From assembly GCA_002415785.1 (NCBI GenBank), contig DIAJ01000007.1:1-29444 (forward strand): a stretch of 29,444 nt of DNA, in the 5' to 3' direction. The stretch comes from Flavobacteriales bacterium UBA5081. Its GTDB lineage: Bacteria > Bacteroidota > Bacteroidia > Flavobacteriales_E > Vicingaceae. The notes under the pieces were generated by a model. It ran no database searches and was not told where the DNA came from. It saw only the letters and a program-made list of their open reading frames with translations. Shown here piece by piece: positions 7,216 through 14,524 of the stretch. The translations under genes and the position numbers were made by a program. Position 1 is the first letter of the stretch; each line of letters starts with the position of its first letter.

Positions 7216-7778
7216 AAAGTACTTCAAGTTTGAAGTTTGAAGTACTTCAAGTTATTTTATAACTTGATATTCATTATATATTTCAATTATTATTTACTTC
7301 AACCTTTACCTTCTTTTATTTTTTTCTTCATTGATCTCCCAACTGAAGTAAAAATAGCAATCAACTCTTTTGCTTCATTTTTTAATTCAAATAATAAGGT
7401 TGATTCAACTTCCCAATTTAATTCAACCAAAATTGTCAACCAAAATATCGTCTCATTGGCCTCACTTTCGCAAATTTTCACTTTATGAATAAAATCATTG
7501 TTGCTTCTCGATCGGTTTGCTTCATAATAGTTTGCTCCAATACTGCTTGCCGATTTTGTCAATTGATATCTTATCACTCTTGCTTCAGGAGTATCCGGTA
7601 AAGATGCAGAAAGTCGAACCACTTTAACTACAAACTGTCGTGATCGTTTTTCTAAATTTTTACCAAACTCTTTATTTGTCACAATATGTCTAATTAATTT
7701 AAACCAATCACTTCACACTTTAAGTACTTGAAGTACTTCACACTTAAAACTTTAGTTCACTTACAACTTTTAACTTAA
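7216..7778 (-). mobile_element. IVP element 3: four-helix-bundle gene with inverted GAAGTACTTC/AAGTTTG repeats
   Basis: The IVP gene (7299-7682) lies between repeat arms 7217-7255 and about 7708-7776. Best cores are 7234-7252 and 7726-7744 in inverted orientation, 18 of 19 positions identical by eye. The left arm shows heptamers AAGTTTG, AAGTTTG, AAGTACT. The right arm, on the other strand, continues as AAGTTAA, AAGTTGT, AAGTGAA up to the thiolase stop. Both contain the palindrome GAAGTACTTC, so each arm can also fold on itself. Same architecture as elements 1 and 2 with a third, unrelated repeat sequence. Confidence 0.55.
7299..7682 (-). CDS. Four-helix-bundle protein (IVP/S23 family) 3, divergent
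   Basis: 127 residues from a GTG start (MTNKEFGKNLEKRSRQF). Family features are present but diverged: YQLTKSASSIGANYYEA, NDFIHKVKICESEANETIFWLTIL, and a basic C terminus (GRSMKKKIKEGKG). It shares the S-x-S-IG-N and EA-E---W---L framework with the IVPs of elements 1 and 2 but little else, so it belongs to a different branch of the family. It is located between the thiolase and paaZ, in the same orientation. Function unknown; the presence of two branches in one operon argues against simple local duplication of all three. Confidence 0.88.
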   Translation of the reverse strand: MTNKEFGKNLEKRSRQFVVKVVRLSASLPDTPEARVIRYQLTKSASSIGANYYEANRSRSNNDFIHKVKICESEANETIFWLTILVELNWEVESTLLFELKNEAKELIAIFTSVGRSMKKKIKEGKG

Positions 7779-8987
7779 TTAAACTCTCTCAATCACCGTC
7801 GCATAACCTTGACCAACTCCAACACAAAGCGTACACAAAGCATAACGTTTTCCGGTCAGTTGAAGTTCCAAGGCTGCTGTGTGAAGAATTCGAGCACCGG
7901 TAACGCCAAGTGGATGACCTAAAGCAATTGCGCCACCATTGGGATTTATGCGAGGATCATTATCTTCCAAGCCCATTTCTCTGGTACAAGCCAAAACTTG
8001 GGCAGCAAAAGCTTCATTCAACTCAATGATGTCCATATCGTCTAATGTTAAGCCTGCACGTTTTAGCGCTAATTCAGAAGCTCCAACAGGGCCAATTCCC
8101 ATAATTCTCGGCTCTACACCAACAACGGCAGAACTTACAATTCTCGCCATGGGTGTAAGGTTGTATTTTTTTAAGGCATCTTCAGAAGCTACAATGGTTG
8201 CTGCTGCTCCATCGTTTAGACCTGATGCGTTACCTGCTGTTACCGTTCCGCCTTCTTTACGAAATGCCGGACGAAGTTTAGACAAAGTTTCGACATTGGT
8301 TCCGGGGCGTATAAACTCATCTTTATCAAAAATAATGGGGTCTTTTTTACGCTGTGGAATTTCTACCGCTAAAATCTCTTTGGCTAGTCGTCCATTTTCT
8401 TGGGCAGCAGTAGCTTTTTGCTGCGACCAAGCAGCAAATTTGTCTTGATCTTCTCTAGAGATTTTGTATTTATCAACTAAGTTTTCGGCCGTTTGCCCCA
8501 TGGCGTCTGTGCCAAATTTTTCTTTCATTTTAGGATTGACAAATCGCCAGCCAAAGCTACTATCGTGCATTTCTGCGTCCCTGCCAAAGGGTTTAGAAAC
8601 TTTTGAAATTACCCATGGACCGCGCGTCATGTGCTCAACACCACCTGAAATAAACAGATCACCTTCGCCGGCTTTAATGGCTCTGTTGGCTGCAACAATA
8701 GCCGACATTCCCGATGAACACAAACGATTAATCGTTTCTCCCGGAACCGAAAATGGTAAGCCTGCTAAAAGAGACGACATGCGAGCGACATTTCTGTTGT
8801 CTTCTCCCGCTTGATTGGCACAACCCATGATTACATCCTCATAAGCTTCTAAAGGAATATTGGGATTTCTCTTTGCAATTTCCTTAATCACCAAAGCACC
8901 TAAATCATCAGCTCTTACGGTTGATAGCGTTCCTGTAAAATTTCCTATGGGCGTTCTAATCCCATCTACTATATATGCTTCCTTCAT
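7779..8987 (-). CDS. paaJ: Acetyl-CoA acyltransferase, PaaJ/PcaF-like thiolase
   Basis: 402 residues, a standard degradative thiolase length. The nucleophilic cysteine is in NRLCSSGMSA (about residue 90), the substrate loop in GGVEHMTRGPW, the active-site His in GGAIALGHPLGVTGAR (about 350-365), and the second Cys in TLCVGVGQG near the C terminus. In the paa pathway PaaJ cleaves 3-oxo-5,6-dehydrosuberyl-CoA and 3-oxoadipyl-CoA to acetyl-CoA plus the shortened acyl-CoA. It is the first gene of this operon; about 150 nt separate it from dapA. General fatty-acid thiolase activity cannot be excluded, but the neighbours favour PaaJ. Confidence 0.88.
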   Translation of the reverse strand: MKEAYIVDGIRTPIGNFTGTLSTVRADDLGALVIKEIAKRNPNIPLEAYEDVIMGCANQAGEDNRNVARMSSLLAGLPFSVPGETINRLCSSGMSAIVAANRAIKAGEGDLFISGGVEHMTRGPWVISKVSKPFGRDAEMHDSSFGWRFVNPKMKEKFGTDAMGQTAENLVDKYKISREDQDKFAAWSQQKATAAQENGRLAKEILAVEIPQRKKDPIIFDKDEFIRPGTNVETLSKLRPAFRKEGGTVTAGNASGLNDGAAATIVASEDALKKYNLTPMARIVSSAVVGVEPRIMGIGPVGASELALKRAGLTLDDMDIIELNEAFAAQVLACTREMGLEDNDPRINPNGGAIALGHPLGVTGARILHTAALELQLTGKRYALCTLCVGVGQGYATVIERV

Positions 8988-9084
8988 GCTATTTTTTTTG
9001 GAGGCATAAAGGTAAAAAAAAGAAGGGGGATTTATGGTTAAACTAAGTCCTTTAAAAATAGTTTAAGCGCAATAAAAGCTAATC

Positions 9085-9118
9085 AAAAAAAAAGACCACT
9101 CTTTAAAGCAGTCTTAGT
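9085..9118 (-). terminator. Rho-independent terminator after dapA
   Basis: On the minus strand AAGAC ... GTCTT form a stem around the self-complementary CTTTAAAG, followed directly by a run of nine T. It lies 24 nt beyond the dapA stop and before the thiolase start, so it should end the recF-dciA-dapA transcript and insulate the paa operon. Confidence 0.75.
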
Positions 9119-9141
9119 ATTTCAAATTTTCAATAATTGGT

Positions 9142-10020
9142 TTAAGCAATTTCCTTAATTGCTGTCTCTAATTTAGTTTTTAACTCATCACTTACTTTCC
9201 ACAAAGGCAAACGCAAATTGTCCTCACAAATTCCTAAAATCTGTAATGCTGCTTTTATACCGCCGGGGTTTCCTTCAGCAAACAACAAATCAATAAACTT
9301 TTTGAGTTGATAGTGTTTTTCTCTCCCAATTTCAATTTCGCCACTTAAAGTAGCTCTTACCATATCCGAAAATATTTTTGGATATGCATTGGCCACTACT
9401 GAAATAACACCTTTTCCTCCACAAGCTACAATTGGAAACGTCAAACCATCTTCGCCGGATATTACTAAAAAGTCCTTTGGCTTGTCTTGAATAATAGCCA
9501 TCACTTGATCCATATCTGCTGAAGCTTCTTTAATTCCGATTATATTATCAAAATCATTGGCTAATCGTAATGTTGTTTCTGCGCTAATGTTTGAAGCTGT
9601 TCTACCCGGCACATTATATAGTATAATTGGCTTATCGGTTGACTCAGCCACGGCTTTATAATGTTGATAAATACCTTCTTGTGTAGGTTTGTTATAATAA
9701 GGACTAGCTGACAAAATAGCATCAACTTCACTTAAGTCAGTGTTTTTAATCGACTCTACTAATGCAGCTGTATTGTTTCCTCCCATACCTAAAACAATGG
9801 GTAATTTTTTATAATTAACCGACTGAACATACGTTAACACTTTCGATTGTTCTTCAGCTGTTAAAGTAGCTGTTTCAGCTGTAGTTCCTAAAACTACTAG
9901 ATACTCTACTTCGCCTTCAGAAAGGTGTTTAACTAACTTCTCCAAAGCTTTGTAATCTACTGCACCACTGCCATCAAATGGAGTAGCCATTGCAACACCG
10001 GTTCCCACAAACTTTTCCAT
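9142..10020 (-). CDS. dapA: 4-hydroxy-tetrahydrodipicolinate synthase
   Basis: 292 residues, the usual length of DapA. It condenses pyruvate with aspartate semialdehyde in lysine and diaminopimelate synthesis. Diagnostic motifs are GTTAETATLT (substrate site, about 44-53), SPYYNKPTQEGIYQHY, the tyrosine of LYNVPGRT (about 135-140), the Schiff-base lysine in GIKEAS (about 162-167) and SGEDGLT. It is the last gene of the recF-to-dapA operon, 3 nt after the DUF6913-like gene, and is followed by a strong terminator. Confidence 0.97.
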   Translation of the reverse strand: MEKFVGTGVAMATPFDGSGAVDYKALEKLVKHLSEGEVEYLVVLGTTAETATLTAEEQSKVLTYVQSVNYKKLPIVLGMGGNNTAALVESIKNTDLSEVDAILSASPYYNKPTQEGIYQHYKAVAESTDKPIILYNVPGRTASNISAETTLRLANDFDNIIGIKEASADMDQVMAIIQDKPKDFLVISGEDGLTFPIVACGGKGVISVVANAYPKIFSDMVRATLSGEIEIGREKHYQLKKFIDLLFAEGNPGGIKAALQILGICEDNLRLPLWKVSDELKTKLETAIKEIA

Positions 10021-10023
10021 AAC

Positions 10024-10554
10024 TTATGTTCTTTTATTAATAATGCTTAGGTATTTTTTTATTTGTTTAATTAACTCCGCTAAACTCCCTTCATCCATAC
10101 TTAATGTTAAATCACACACTTCTGTTCTATAATTACTGGCTGAACCAATTTTAAAATGCGCTTTTGATAAGGTAGAGATGTATTCTAAAGTAAAATAATT
10201 ACTTAGGTTTAAATCGATTAACAGGTCAACTTCTTTGTTTTTTAGTTCAATAACTTTATCATTTTTAGGTATCTTCAGCCAATTAATATCCAAAGGACTG
10301 AAATAATGATAATTCAATTCATCTTTTGGAACAACAACTTTTTTACCTTTCTTATTGAAGAAACCTAAACACTCTGCTTTCACTCCCTCTTCTTTAAAAA
10401 ACTGAGAAAGCTTTCTGACTAATTGGTCGTTTTCAGCAATAGTCGCATCGTAGAGAATTAAAGCTGTTTTAGCCTGTTCAAGATTCATTGCCTTGACTTT
10501 ACGCTTTAGTTTCTTTGCTTTCTGCTTAAGAATATATGTTGCTAACCATTTCAC
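10024..10554 (-). CDS. DUF6913-like conserved protein
   Basis: 176 residues with a basic amphipathic N terminus (KQKAKKLKRKVKAMN) followed by an alternating alpha/beta pattern: TALILYDAT, VKAECLGFFNKKGKK, DLLIDLNLSNYFTLEYISTLS, FKIGSASNYRTEVCDLTL. I recognise this as a Bacteroidota-specific family that commonly precedes dapA and is annotated DUF6913. No catalytic motif is evident. The tight spacing to dapA (3 nt) and to dciA indicates translation from one message. Function unknown. Confidence 0.75.
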   Translation of the reverse strand: MKWLATYILKQKAKKLKRKVKAMNLEQAKTALILYDATIAENDQLVRKLSQFFKEEGVKAECLGFFNKKGKKVVVPKDELNYHYFSPLDINWLKIPKNDKVIELKNKEVDLLIDLNLSNYFTLEYISTLSKAHFKIGSASNYRTEVCDLTLSMDEGSLAELIKQIKKYLSIINKRT

Positions 10555-10564
10555 GGCTGCGAAA

Positions 10565-10858
10565 TTATCTAAAAATGATTTCGTTTACCATCTTTTTTCC
10601 CGCTTCCTCATTCAATTTTTCAATAAGTTTTGACTTTGCATAACTTAACTCCTGGCGAAGCGGTGCAGAATCTAACTCAATGTAAAGTTTACCCTCTTTA
10701 AAGAAAATATCAGAAGTATGTTTAGCAATCATTTTTCCAACCACTTTCTCCCAACTTTTTACTAAGCTCATTTCATCTAACTTAGTTCCTAAACCATACG
10801 CTCTAAGCATTTGATTCACCAAATCTTTTAGTGGCTTTTCATCTTTATTTCTGCTCAT
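10565..10858 (-). CDS. dciA: DciA-like DUF721 protein (replicative helicase loader family)
   Basis: 97 residues matching the DUF721/DciA fold: an N-terminal helix (LKDLVNQMLRAYGLGTKLDE), then VKSWEKVVGKMIAKHT, KEGKLYIELDSAPLRQELSYAKSKL and a terminal NEIIFR strand. In bacteria lacking DnaC or DnaI, DciA loads the DnaB helicase at replication forks. Bacteroidota members are short, as here. It overlaps the 3' end of recF by 14 bases, and the pairing with recF supports a replication/repair role. Confidence 0.85.
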   Translation of the reverse strand: MSRNKDEKPLKDLVNQMLRAYGLGTKLDEMSLVKSWEKVVGKMIAKHTSDIFFKEGKLYIELDSAPLRQELSYAKSKLIEKLNEEAGKKMVNEIIFR

Positions 10859-11951
10859 TTACTTCTCCATTTTGAATGTGAAAGGCCTTGAAATCAGCCT
10901 TGAGTTCTTTGAATATTTCCGGTAAACGGTCGAGGTGAGTATCGCTAATAAAAACCTGACCAAACCAATCTTGCTGAACCACCTCCATCAATTGCTCAAC
11001 CCTTTTATTATCGAGCTTGTCGTAAATATCATCTAATAATAAAATGGGCGCTATATCCATTTGATTTTTCAAAAACTCTGCTTGTGCCAACTTTAAGGCT
11101 AAAAGAAAAGTCTTTTGCTGCCCTTGAGAGCCAAACTTTTTTAATGGCATTTCTTTAATCTCAAAGCTCAAGTCATCTTTATGAACTCCCGCAGTGCTGT
11201 ATGTCATTCTTCTGTCTTTTTCTCTGTGTTGAAGAAGTAAGTCAGAAAAATCAGCATCTATTAATTGAGACTCATAAGCCAAACTCACCGTTTCCTTTTG
11301 CTGACTGATGTACTGATAATGACTTTGAAAAAGCGGAACAAAATCCTCAACAAAAGCTTTACGCGCTTCAAAAATCGGTTGACCATAGCGAATCAATTGG
11401 TCATCCCAAATTTCCAAAGCAGCTTCATCAAACCTTCGCACTTCCATAAACTTTTTGAGCAATCGATTACGTTGCGACAAAGCTCGATTATATTGAATCA
11501 GTTGATCAAGGTATTCTCTGTTAAACTGAGAAATGATCAAATCTACAAACCTCCTACGAACATCACTTCCTTCGGTAATTAACTGAGAATCGGAAGGAGA
11601 AATCATTACTAATGGGATTAAACCAATATGATCTGCAAGCCTTTCATAAAGTTTTTTATTTCTTTTAAACTGTTTTTTTTGTCCTTTCTTAACTCCACAA
11701 TAAATTTTTTCATTCTCTCCTTTTCGGTCGAAGGAGCCTTGTAAAACCATAAACTTTTCTTCCTGACGAATTAATTGAGAGTCTACAGGATTAAAAAAGC
11801 TTTTGCAAAATGCCAAGTAAAAAAGGGCATCTAAAAGGTTAGTTTTCCCTCCGCCATTGTTTCCCAAAAACAAATTAATCTTCGGCGAGAGACTCAAATC
11901 TGCCTCTTCGTAATTCTTAAAATTGAGTAAATGTAGCTTCTCTAAAAACAT
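10845..11951 (-). CDS. recF: DNA replication/repair protein RecF
   Basis: 368 residues. RecF is an SMC-like ATPase that helps load RecA at single-strand gaps. Walker A is GNNGGGKTN (about 30-38). The ABC signature region is KKFGSQGQQKTFLLALKLAQ (about 272-291) and Walker B with D-loop is PILLLDDIYDKLD. The N-terminal LHLLNFKNYEE and C-terminal GQVFISDTHLD are typical. First gene of the operon continuing to dapA. A TAACTTTG motif ends seven bases upstream of the ATG, so the message may be nearly leaderless. Confidence 0.97.
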   Translation of the reverse strand: MFLEKLHLLNFKNYEEADLSLSPKINLFLGNNGGGKTNLLDALFYLAFCKSFFNPVDSQLIRQEEKFMVLQGSFDRKGENEKIYCGVKKGQKKQFKRNKKLYERLADHIGLIPLVMISPSDSQLITEGSDVRRRFVDLIISQFNREYLDQLIQYNRALSQRNRLLKKFMEVRRFDEAALEIWDDQLIRYGQPIFEARKAFVEDFVPLFQSHYQYISQQKETVSLAYESQLIDADFSDLLLQHREKDRRMTYSTAGVHKDDLSFEIKEMPLKKFGSQGQQKTFLLALKLAQAEFLKNQMDIAPILLLDDIYDKLDNKRVEQLMEVVQQDWFGQVFISDTHLDRLPEIFKELKADFKAFHIQNGEVNEQK

Positions 11952-11957
11952 GGCTCA

Positions 11958-11965
11958 CAAAGTTA
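11958..11965 (-). promoter_or_regulatory. Probable -7 element TAACTTTG for recF operon
   Basis: The minus strand reads TAACTTTG, an exact TAnnTTTG match, with its last G six bases before the recF ATG. Initiation about 6-8 nt downstream would give a leaderless or nearly leaderless message. No clear -33 TTG is present at the expected spacing, so confidence is moderate. Confidence 0.45.
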
Positions 11966-12129
11966 GAGAAAGCTTTGCGGTTGATTTAGTTTATAAAAAA
12001 ATTTGTGAGTAAGTTTTGTTCTTTTTAATATCAAATAAAAATTCGCATTTAATAGACAACTGTTTTAATTGGAATGGAGCCTTTCTTAAAAAAACAGTTC
12101 AATAAAGACAAAAATATCCTCTTTAGCCT

Positions 12130-12137
12130 TATCTTTG
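12130..12137 (+). promoter_or_regulatory. Probable -7 element TATCTTTG for the CxGKC/Mbn-like cluster
   Basis: TATCTTTG matches TAnnTTTG exactly and is followed six bases later by the GTG at 12144. If used, transcription would start at or next to that GTG, giving a leaderless message. The TTG at 12135 lies within the element and would not be transcribed, so it cannot be the start codon. A -33 element is not obvious. Confidence 0.45.
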
Positions 12138-12143
12138 TCCCTT

Positions 12144-12530
12144 GTGAAGAAATTAGGTTTTCCACTTCTAGCTTCTCTACTTATTATTGTCGTTCTATTT
12201 AGCGGCACCTATAAATCCTGGATTCGAATTTCTTATGAGATCAACAAGCTTGAAATCATCGAGAAGTTTTGCGTTAACAAAGAAGAAACAACTTTTAAGT
12301 GTGAGGGTAAGTGTCACTTAAAAACAACCTTAGATAAGGTTGATGAGGAGAGTAAATCTTCAAATAAGACAGAAAACATTCCACAAGTTCAACTTTTACT
12401 TTTTAAAGTCAATTTTGAAAAATTAAAGATTAACGCCTTAACTAAAGGTGTAAACCTTTTCTCTAAATACGACAATTTATACTCATTCCTAACTCAAATT
12501 AAGTTTTTTCACCCGCCACCTAAGTCCTGA
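12144..12530 (+). CDS. Small membrane-anchored CxGKC-motif protein
   Basis: About 128 residues from GTG 12144; the TTG at 12135 is inside a promoter element. An N-terminal hydrophobic segment (LGFPLLASLLIIVVLFSG) is followed by INKLEIIEKFCVNKEE and FKCEGKCHLKTTL, then a charged linker and the C terminus FFHPPPKS. I recognise the pattern (a Cys, about ten residues later CxGKCxL, and a terminal HPP) from small Bacteroidota proteins found beside outer-membrane metal-uptake genes. No function is established to my knowledge. Three cysteines and a histidine make metal binding plausible. It is upstream of, and co-directional with, the CDLC barrel, MbnP-like and MbnH-like genes. Confidence 0.7.
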   Translation: MKKLGFPLLASLLIIVVLFSGTYKSWIRISYEINKLEIIEKFCVNKEETTFKCEGKCHLKTTLDKVDEESKSSNKTENIPQVQLLLFKVNFEKLKINALTKGVNLFSKYDNLYSFLTQIKFFHPPPKS

Positions 12531-12573
12531 AATTTCTTCATACTCATCATTTTAATGAGTAAAACACAACAAC

Positions 12574-12601
12574 CTTAGTCAATTAGATAAGTTAGACTAA
12601 G
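12574..12601. promoter_or_regulatory. Inverted repeat CTTAGTC ... GACTAAG
   Basis: A perfect 7-bp inverted repeat, 12574-12580 and 12595-12601, separated by 14 bases that contain further TTAG copies. It lies 30 nt before the ATG of the barrel gene. It could be an operator for a dimeric repressor (for example a metal-responsive one) or an RNA hairpin in the leader. It lacks a T tract, so it is not a terminator. Confidence 0.35.
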
Positions 12602-12630
12602 CAAACATTCATGGACTTAAACAAAAACTT

Positions 12631-13617
12631 ATGAAGAAGATTCTATTCCTCTTTAGTGGAATACTATGGTTTTCTATTGAAGTTAAAGCATGCGACTTAT
12701 GCAGCATTTACCTAAATATGGAACCAAACGACCTTAGGAATACTGTGGGAATGAACTACCGTTATCGGCATTTTGAAAATAAAATTGACCGCTTCAAAAG
12801 AGTAAACTCTTATAATAAGCACGCTGCCGGTAACACCGTTTTACGAGAAAGTAGTATTCAAGAAGAAGTATTTATTAATTACGATTTGTGGTTTAATTAC
12901 TTTGTGAACCAAAAATGGCAGATCAATGGCACCTTAACCTTTGCAGACAATTATTATCGAGAAAATGATAGTAGTTTGCACAATATTGGTGGTATTGGCG
13001 ACTTAACTTTATTGTCAAAATACATGATATACAACACCAAAGTAACCGATAGCAGCAGCTGGGCGATGCGTTGGCTAGTTGGTGGAGGGTTGCAACTTCC
13101 AATTGGTAATTATCAAAAAAGTTATGTTGTTGCACCTAGCAGTAGTAAAAACGGACAAGTAGTTTACGGAGCTCCTTATGAAGAGCTTGACCCACACATG
13201 CAAGCCGGAAGTGGTAGTTTAGACTATATTGTATTAACGGAATTTCAACTTCGTTATAAAAAAATAGGTCTTTCAGCGAATGCAATTTATCAGATGAATA
13301 GCGTTAATAGTTACGACTTTAAGTTTGCAAATCGTTTTAATGCAAACACTTCCCTATTTGGTTTGATCAATTGGCAAAAAGTCACCTTTGCTCCCGGTTT
13401 AGGTTTAAGCTATGAAGTAAGCAAAAGAGATGAATACAAGGGAGACGAATATTTAAACTCCGGAGGTTCTGCACTATTCTCAAGTCTTTTTGCGAAAGTT
13501 TATTACAGCGATTTTGCTTTAGGTTTTAATTACTTTCAACCTATAGAGCAAAACTTATTAGATAACCAATTGCCCAACAAAGAACGATTAACTGTTGATT
13601 TATCTTTTTACTTTTAA
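12631..13617 (+). CDS. CDLC-starting outer-membrane beta-barrel of Mbn-like cluster
   Basis: 328 residues. Signal peptide MKKILFLFSGILWFSIEVKA is followed by CDLCSIYLNMEPND, so the mature protein starts with a CxxC pair. The rest alternates aromatic beta strands (VGMNYRYRHFE, QWQ-type turns, LTEFQLRYKKIGLSANAIY, FALGFNYFQPIEQ) and ends LTVDLSFYF, the terminal aromatic of an outer-membrane barrel. I associate this CD-[IL]-C-start family with MbnP/MbnH clusters in Bacteroidota. The role may be passage of copper or another small ligand. Transporter function is inferred from fold and neighbours only. Confidence 0.75.
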   Translation: MKKILFLFSGILWFSIEVKACDLCSIYLNMEPNDLRNTVGMNYRYRHFENKIDRFKRVNSYNKHAAGNTVLRESSIQEEVFINYDLWFNYFVNQKWQINGTLTFADNYYRENDSSLHNIGGIGDLTLLSKYMIYNTKVTDSSSWAMRWLVGGGLQLPIGNYQKSYVVAPSSSKNGQVVYGAPYEELDPHMQAGSGSLDYIVLTEFQLRYKKIGLSANAIYQMNSVNSYDFKFANRFNANTSLFGLINWQKVTFAPGLGLSYEVSKRDEYKGDEYLNSGGSALFSSLFAKVYYSDFALGFNYFQPIEQNLLDNQLPNKERLTVDLSFYF

Positions 13618-13687
13618 TGTGAGGAGGTATCAATTGTTACATTCAACGAATTAAAAATTAATTAACTTTATAACAAAATTTAAAAGC

Positions 13688-14518
13688 ATGAAAGCAATTA
13701 AAATAAGCCGATACTTTTACTTAATGGCTGTGACTATTCTGGCAAGTACTTTTGTTGCATGTGAGAAAGATGAAGATGATCCAATTATTGAAACCAGAAT
13801 CGTAGAAAAAGACCCTACACGCTATGCTGCTACCATTCATTTTAATGAAGTAGCAAACGATATTGAGGTTGAGTTAAACTCACCCAATAAACCTTATATA
13901 AACGCAAAAGGTCAGGCATTTAATATTACTCGATTACGCTATTTAGTATCTGACATTACTTTTCATAAAGCGGATGGAAATAGTTTTACGATAGATGAAT
14001 ATCATTTAGTTGATATTTCGCAAGCTGAAACGCAAACATTTACACCGGAGACTAAAGTTCCTGCAGGTGAATACACCTCGGTTTCTTTCACCTTTGGCTT
14101 TGATGAAGAAGATAATCAGAGTAGTATTTATCCTGATTTGAATATTGAAAACTGGAGTTGGCCGGGAGAAGGTGCAATGATGGGAAATTTAGGTGGAGGA
14201 TACCACTTCATGCAATTAGAAGGTCAGTATGATAGCGCAGGAGTTTCTAAGGGCTTTGCAACTCACATGGGGACAGCAAGAAATAATACAGTTAGTCCAA
14301 CTACTTATGAAGCCAATCACTTCACAAAAAGATTGGACAGTTCATCAATTACGATTAGTGGCGATTTTGAGTTTACCCTAGAAATGCAAGTTGAGCAATG
14401 GTATGAAAACCCTTATGAATGGGACTTTAACACTTATAATTTGTCCATTATGCCAATCTATGATGCACAACGTAAATTAAACCTAAATGGTCCTTCCGTA
14501 TTTAGATTTAAAAAGTAA
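13688..14518 (+). CDS. mbnP: MbnP-like copper-binding lipoprotein
   Basis: 276 residues with a lipoprotein signal (ILASTFVAC, Cys25) followed by EKDEDD. The body matches the MbnP family: AATIHFNEVAND at the start, GQAFNITRLRYLVSDITF, VPAGEYTSVSFTFGFDEED, NIENWSWPGEG, GGYHFMQLEGQY, and the terminal LSIMP block. In methanotrophs MbnP is the partner of the diheme enzyme MbnH, which converts a tryptophan of MbnP to kynurenine, creating a copper(I) site. Candidate tryptophans here are in ENWSWPG and in EQWYENPYEWDF; which one is modified cannot be read from sequence. The two MbnH-like genes follow directly (7 nt). Confidence 0.85.
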   Translation: MKAIKISRYFYLMAVTILASTFVACEKDEDDPIIETRIVEKDPTRYAATIHFNEVANDIEVELNSPNKPYINAKGQAFNITRLRYLVSDITFHKADGNSFTIDEYHLVDISQAETQTFTPETKVPAGEYTSVSFTFGFDEEDNQSSIYPDLNIENWSWPGEGAMMGNLGGGYHFMQLEGQYDSAGVSKGFATHMGTARNNTVSPTTYEANHFTKRLDSSSITISGDFEFTLEMQVEQWYENPYEWDFNTYNLSIMPIYDAQRKLNLNGPSVFRFKK

Positions 14519-14524
14519 AACTAA

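Noticed and set aside
2985..7682. IVP proteins as part of a diversity-generating retroelement (Avd-like)
   Set aside because: No reverse transcriptase, no template/variable repeat pair and no adenine-biased variable target are seen in the window.
7299..7682. IVP genes as toxin-antitoxin components
   Set aside because: They are single genes with no partner frame inside the elements.
2942..7778. IVP elements as fragments of 23S rRNA genes
   Set aside because: No rRNA sequence flanks them; both sides are intact paa coding genes.
7939..8814. Long plus-strand frames opposite the thiolase gene
   Set aside because: They mirror the strongly conserved thiolase frame, carry no recognisable domain or signal and are antisense shadows.
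12144..12530. CxGKC small protein as a methanobactin precursor
   Set aside because: It is ~128 residues with a membrane segment and its homologues are not peptide precursors; no MbnB/MbnC pair is present.
12541..12561. TACTCAT...ATGAGTA hairpin after the CxGKC gene as a terminator
   Set aside because: The 7-bp stem is AT-rich and not followed by a T run; the downstream genes are co-directional, so at most a processing or stability hairpin.
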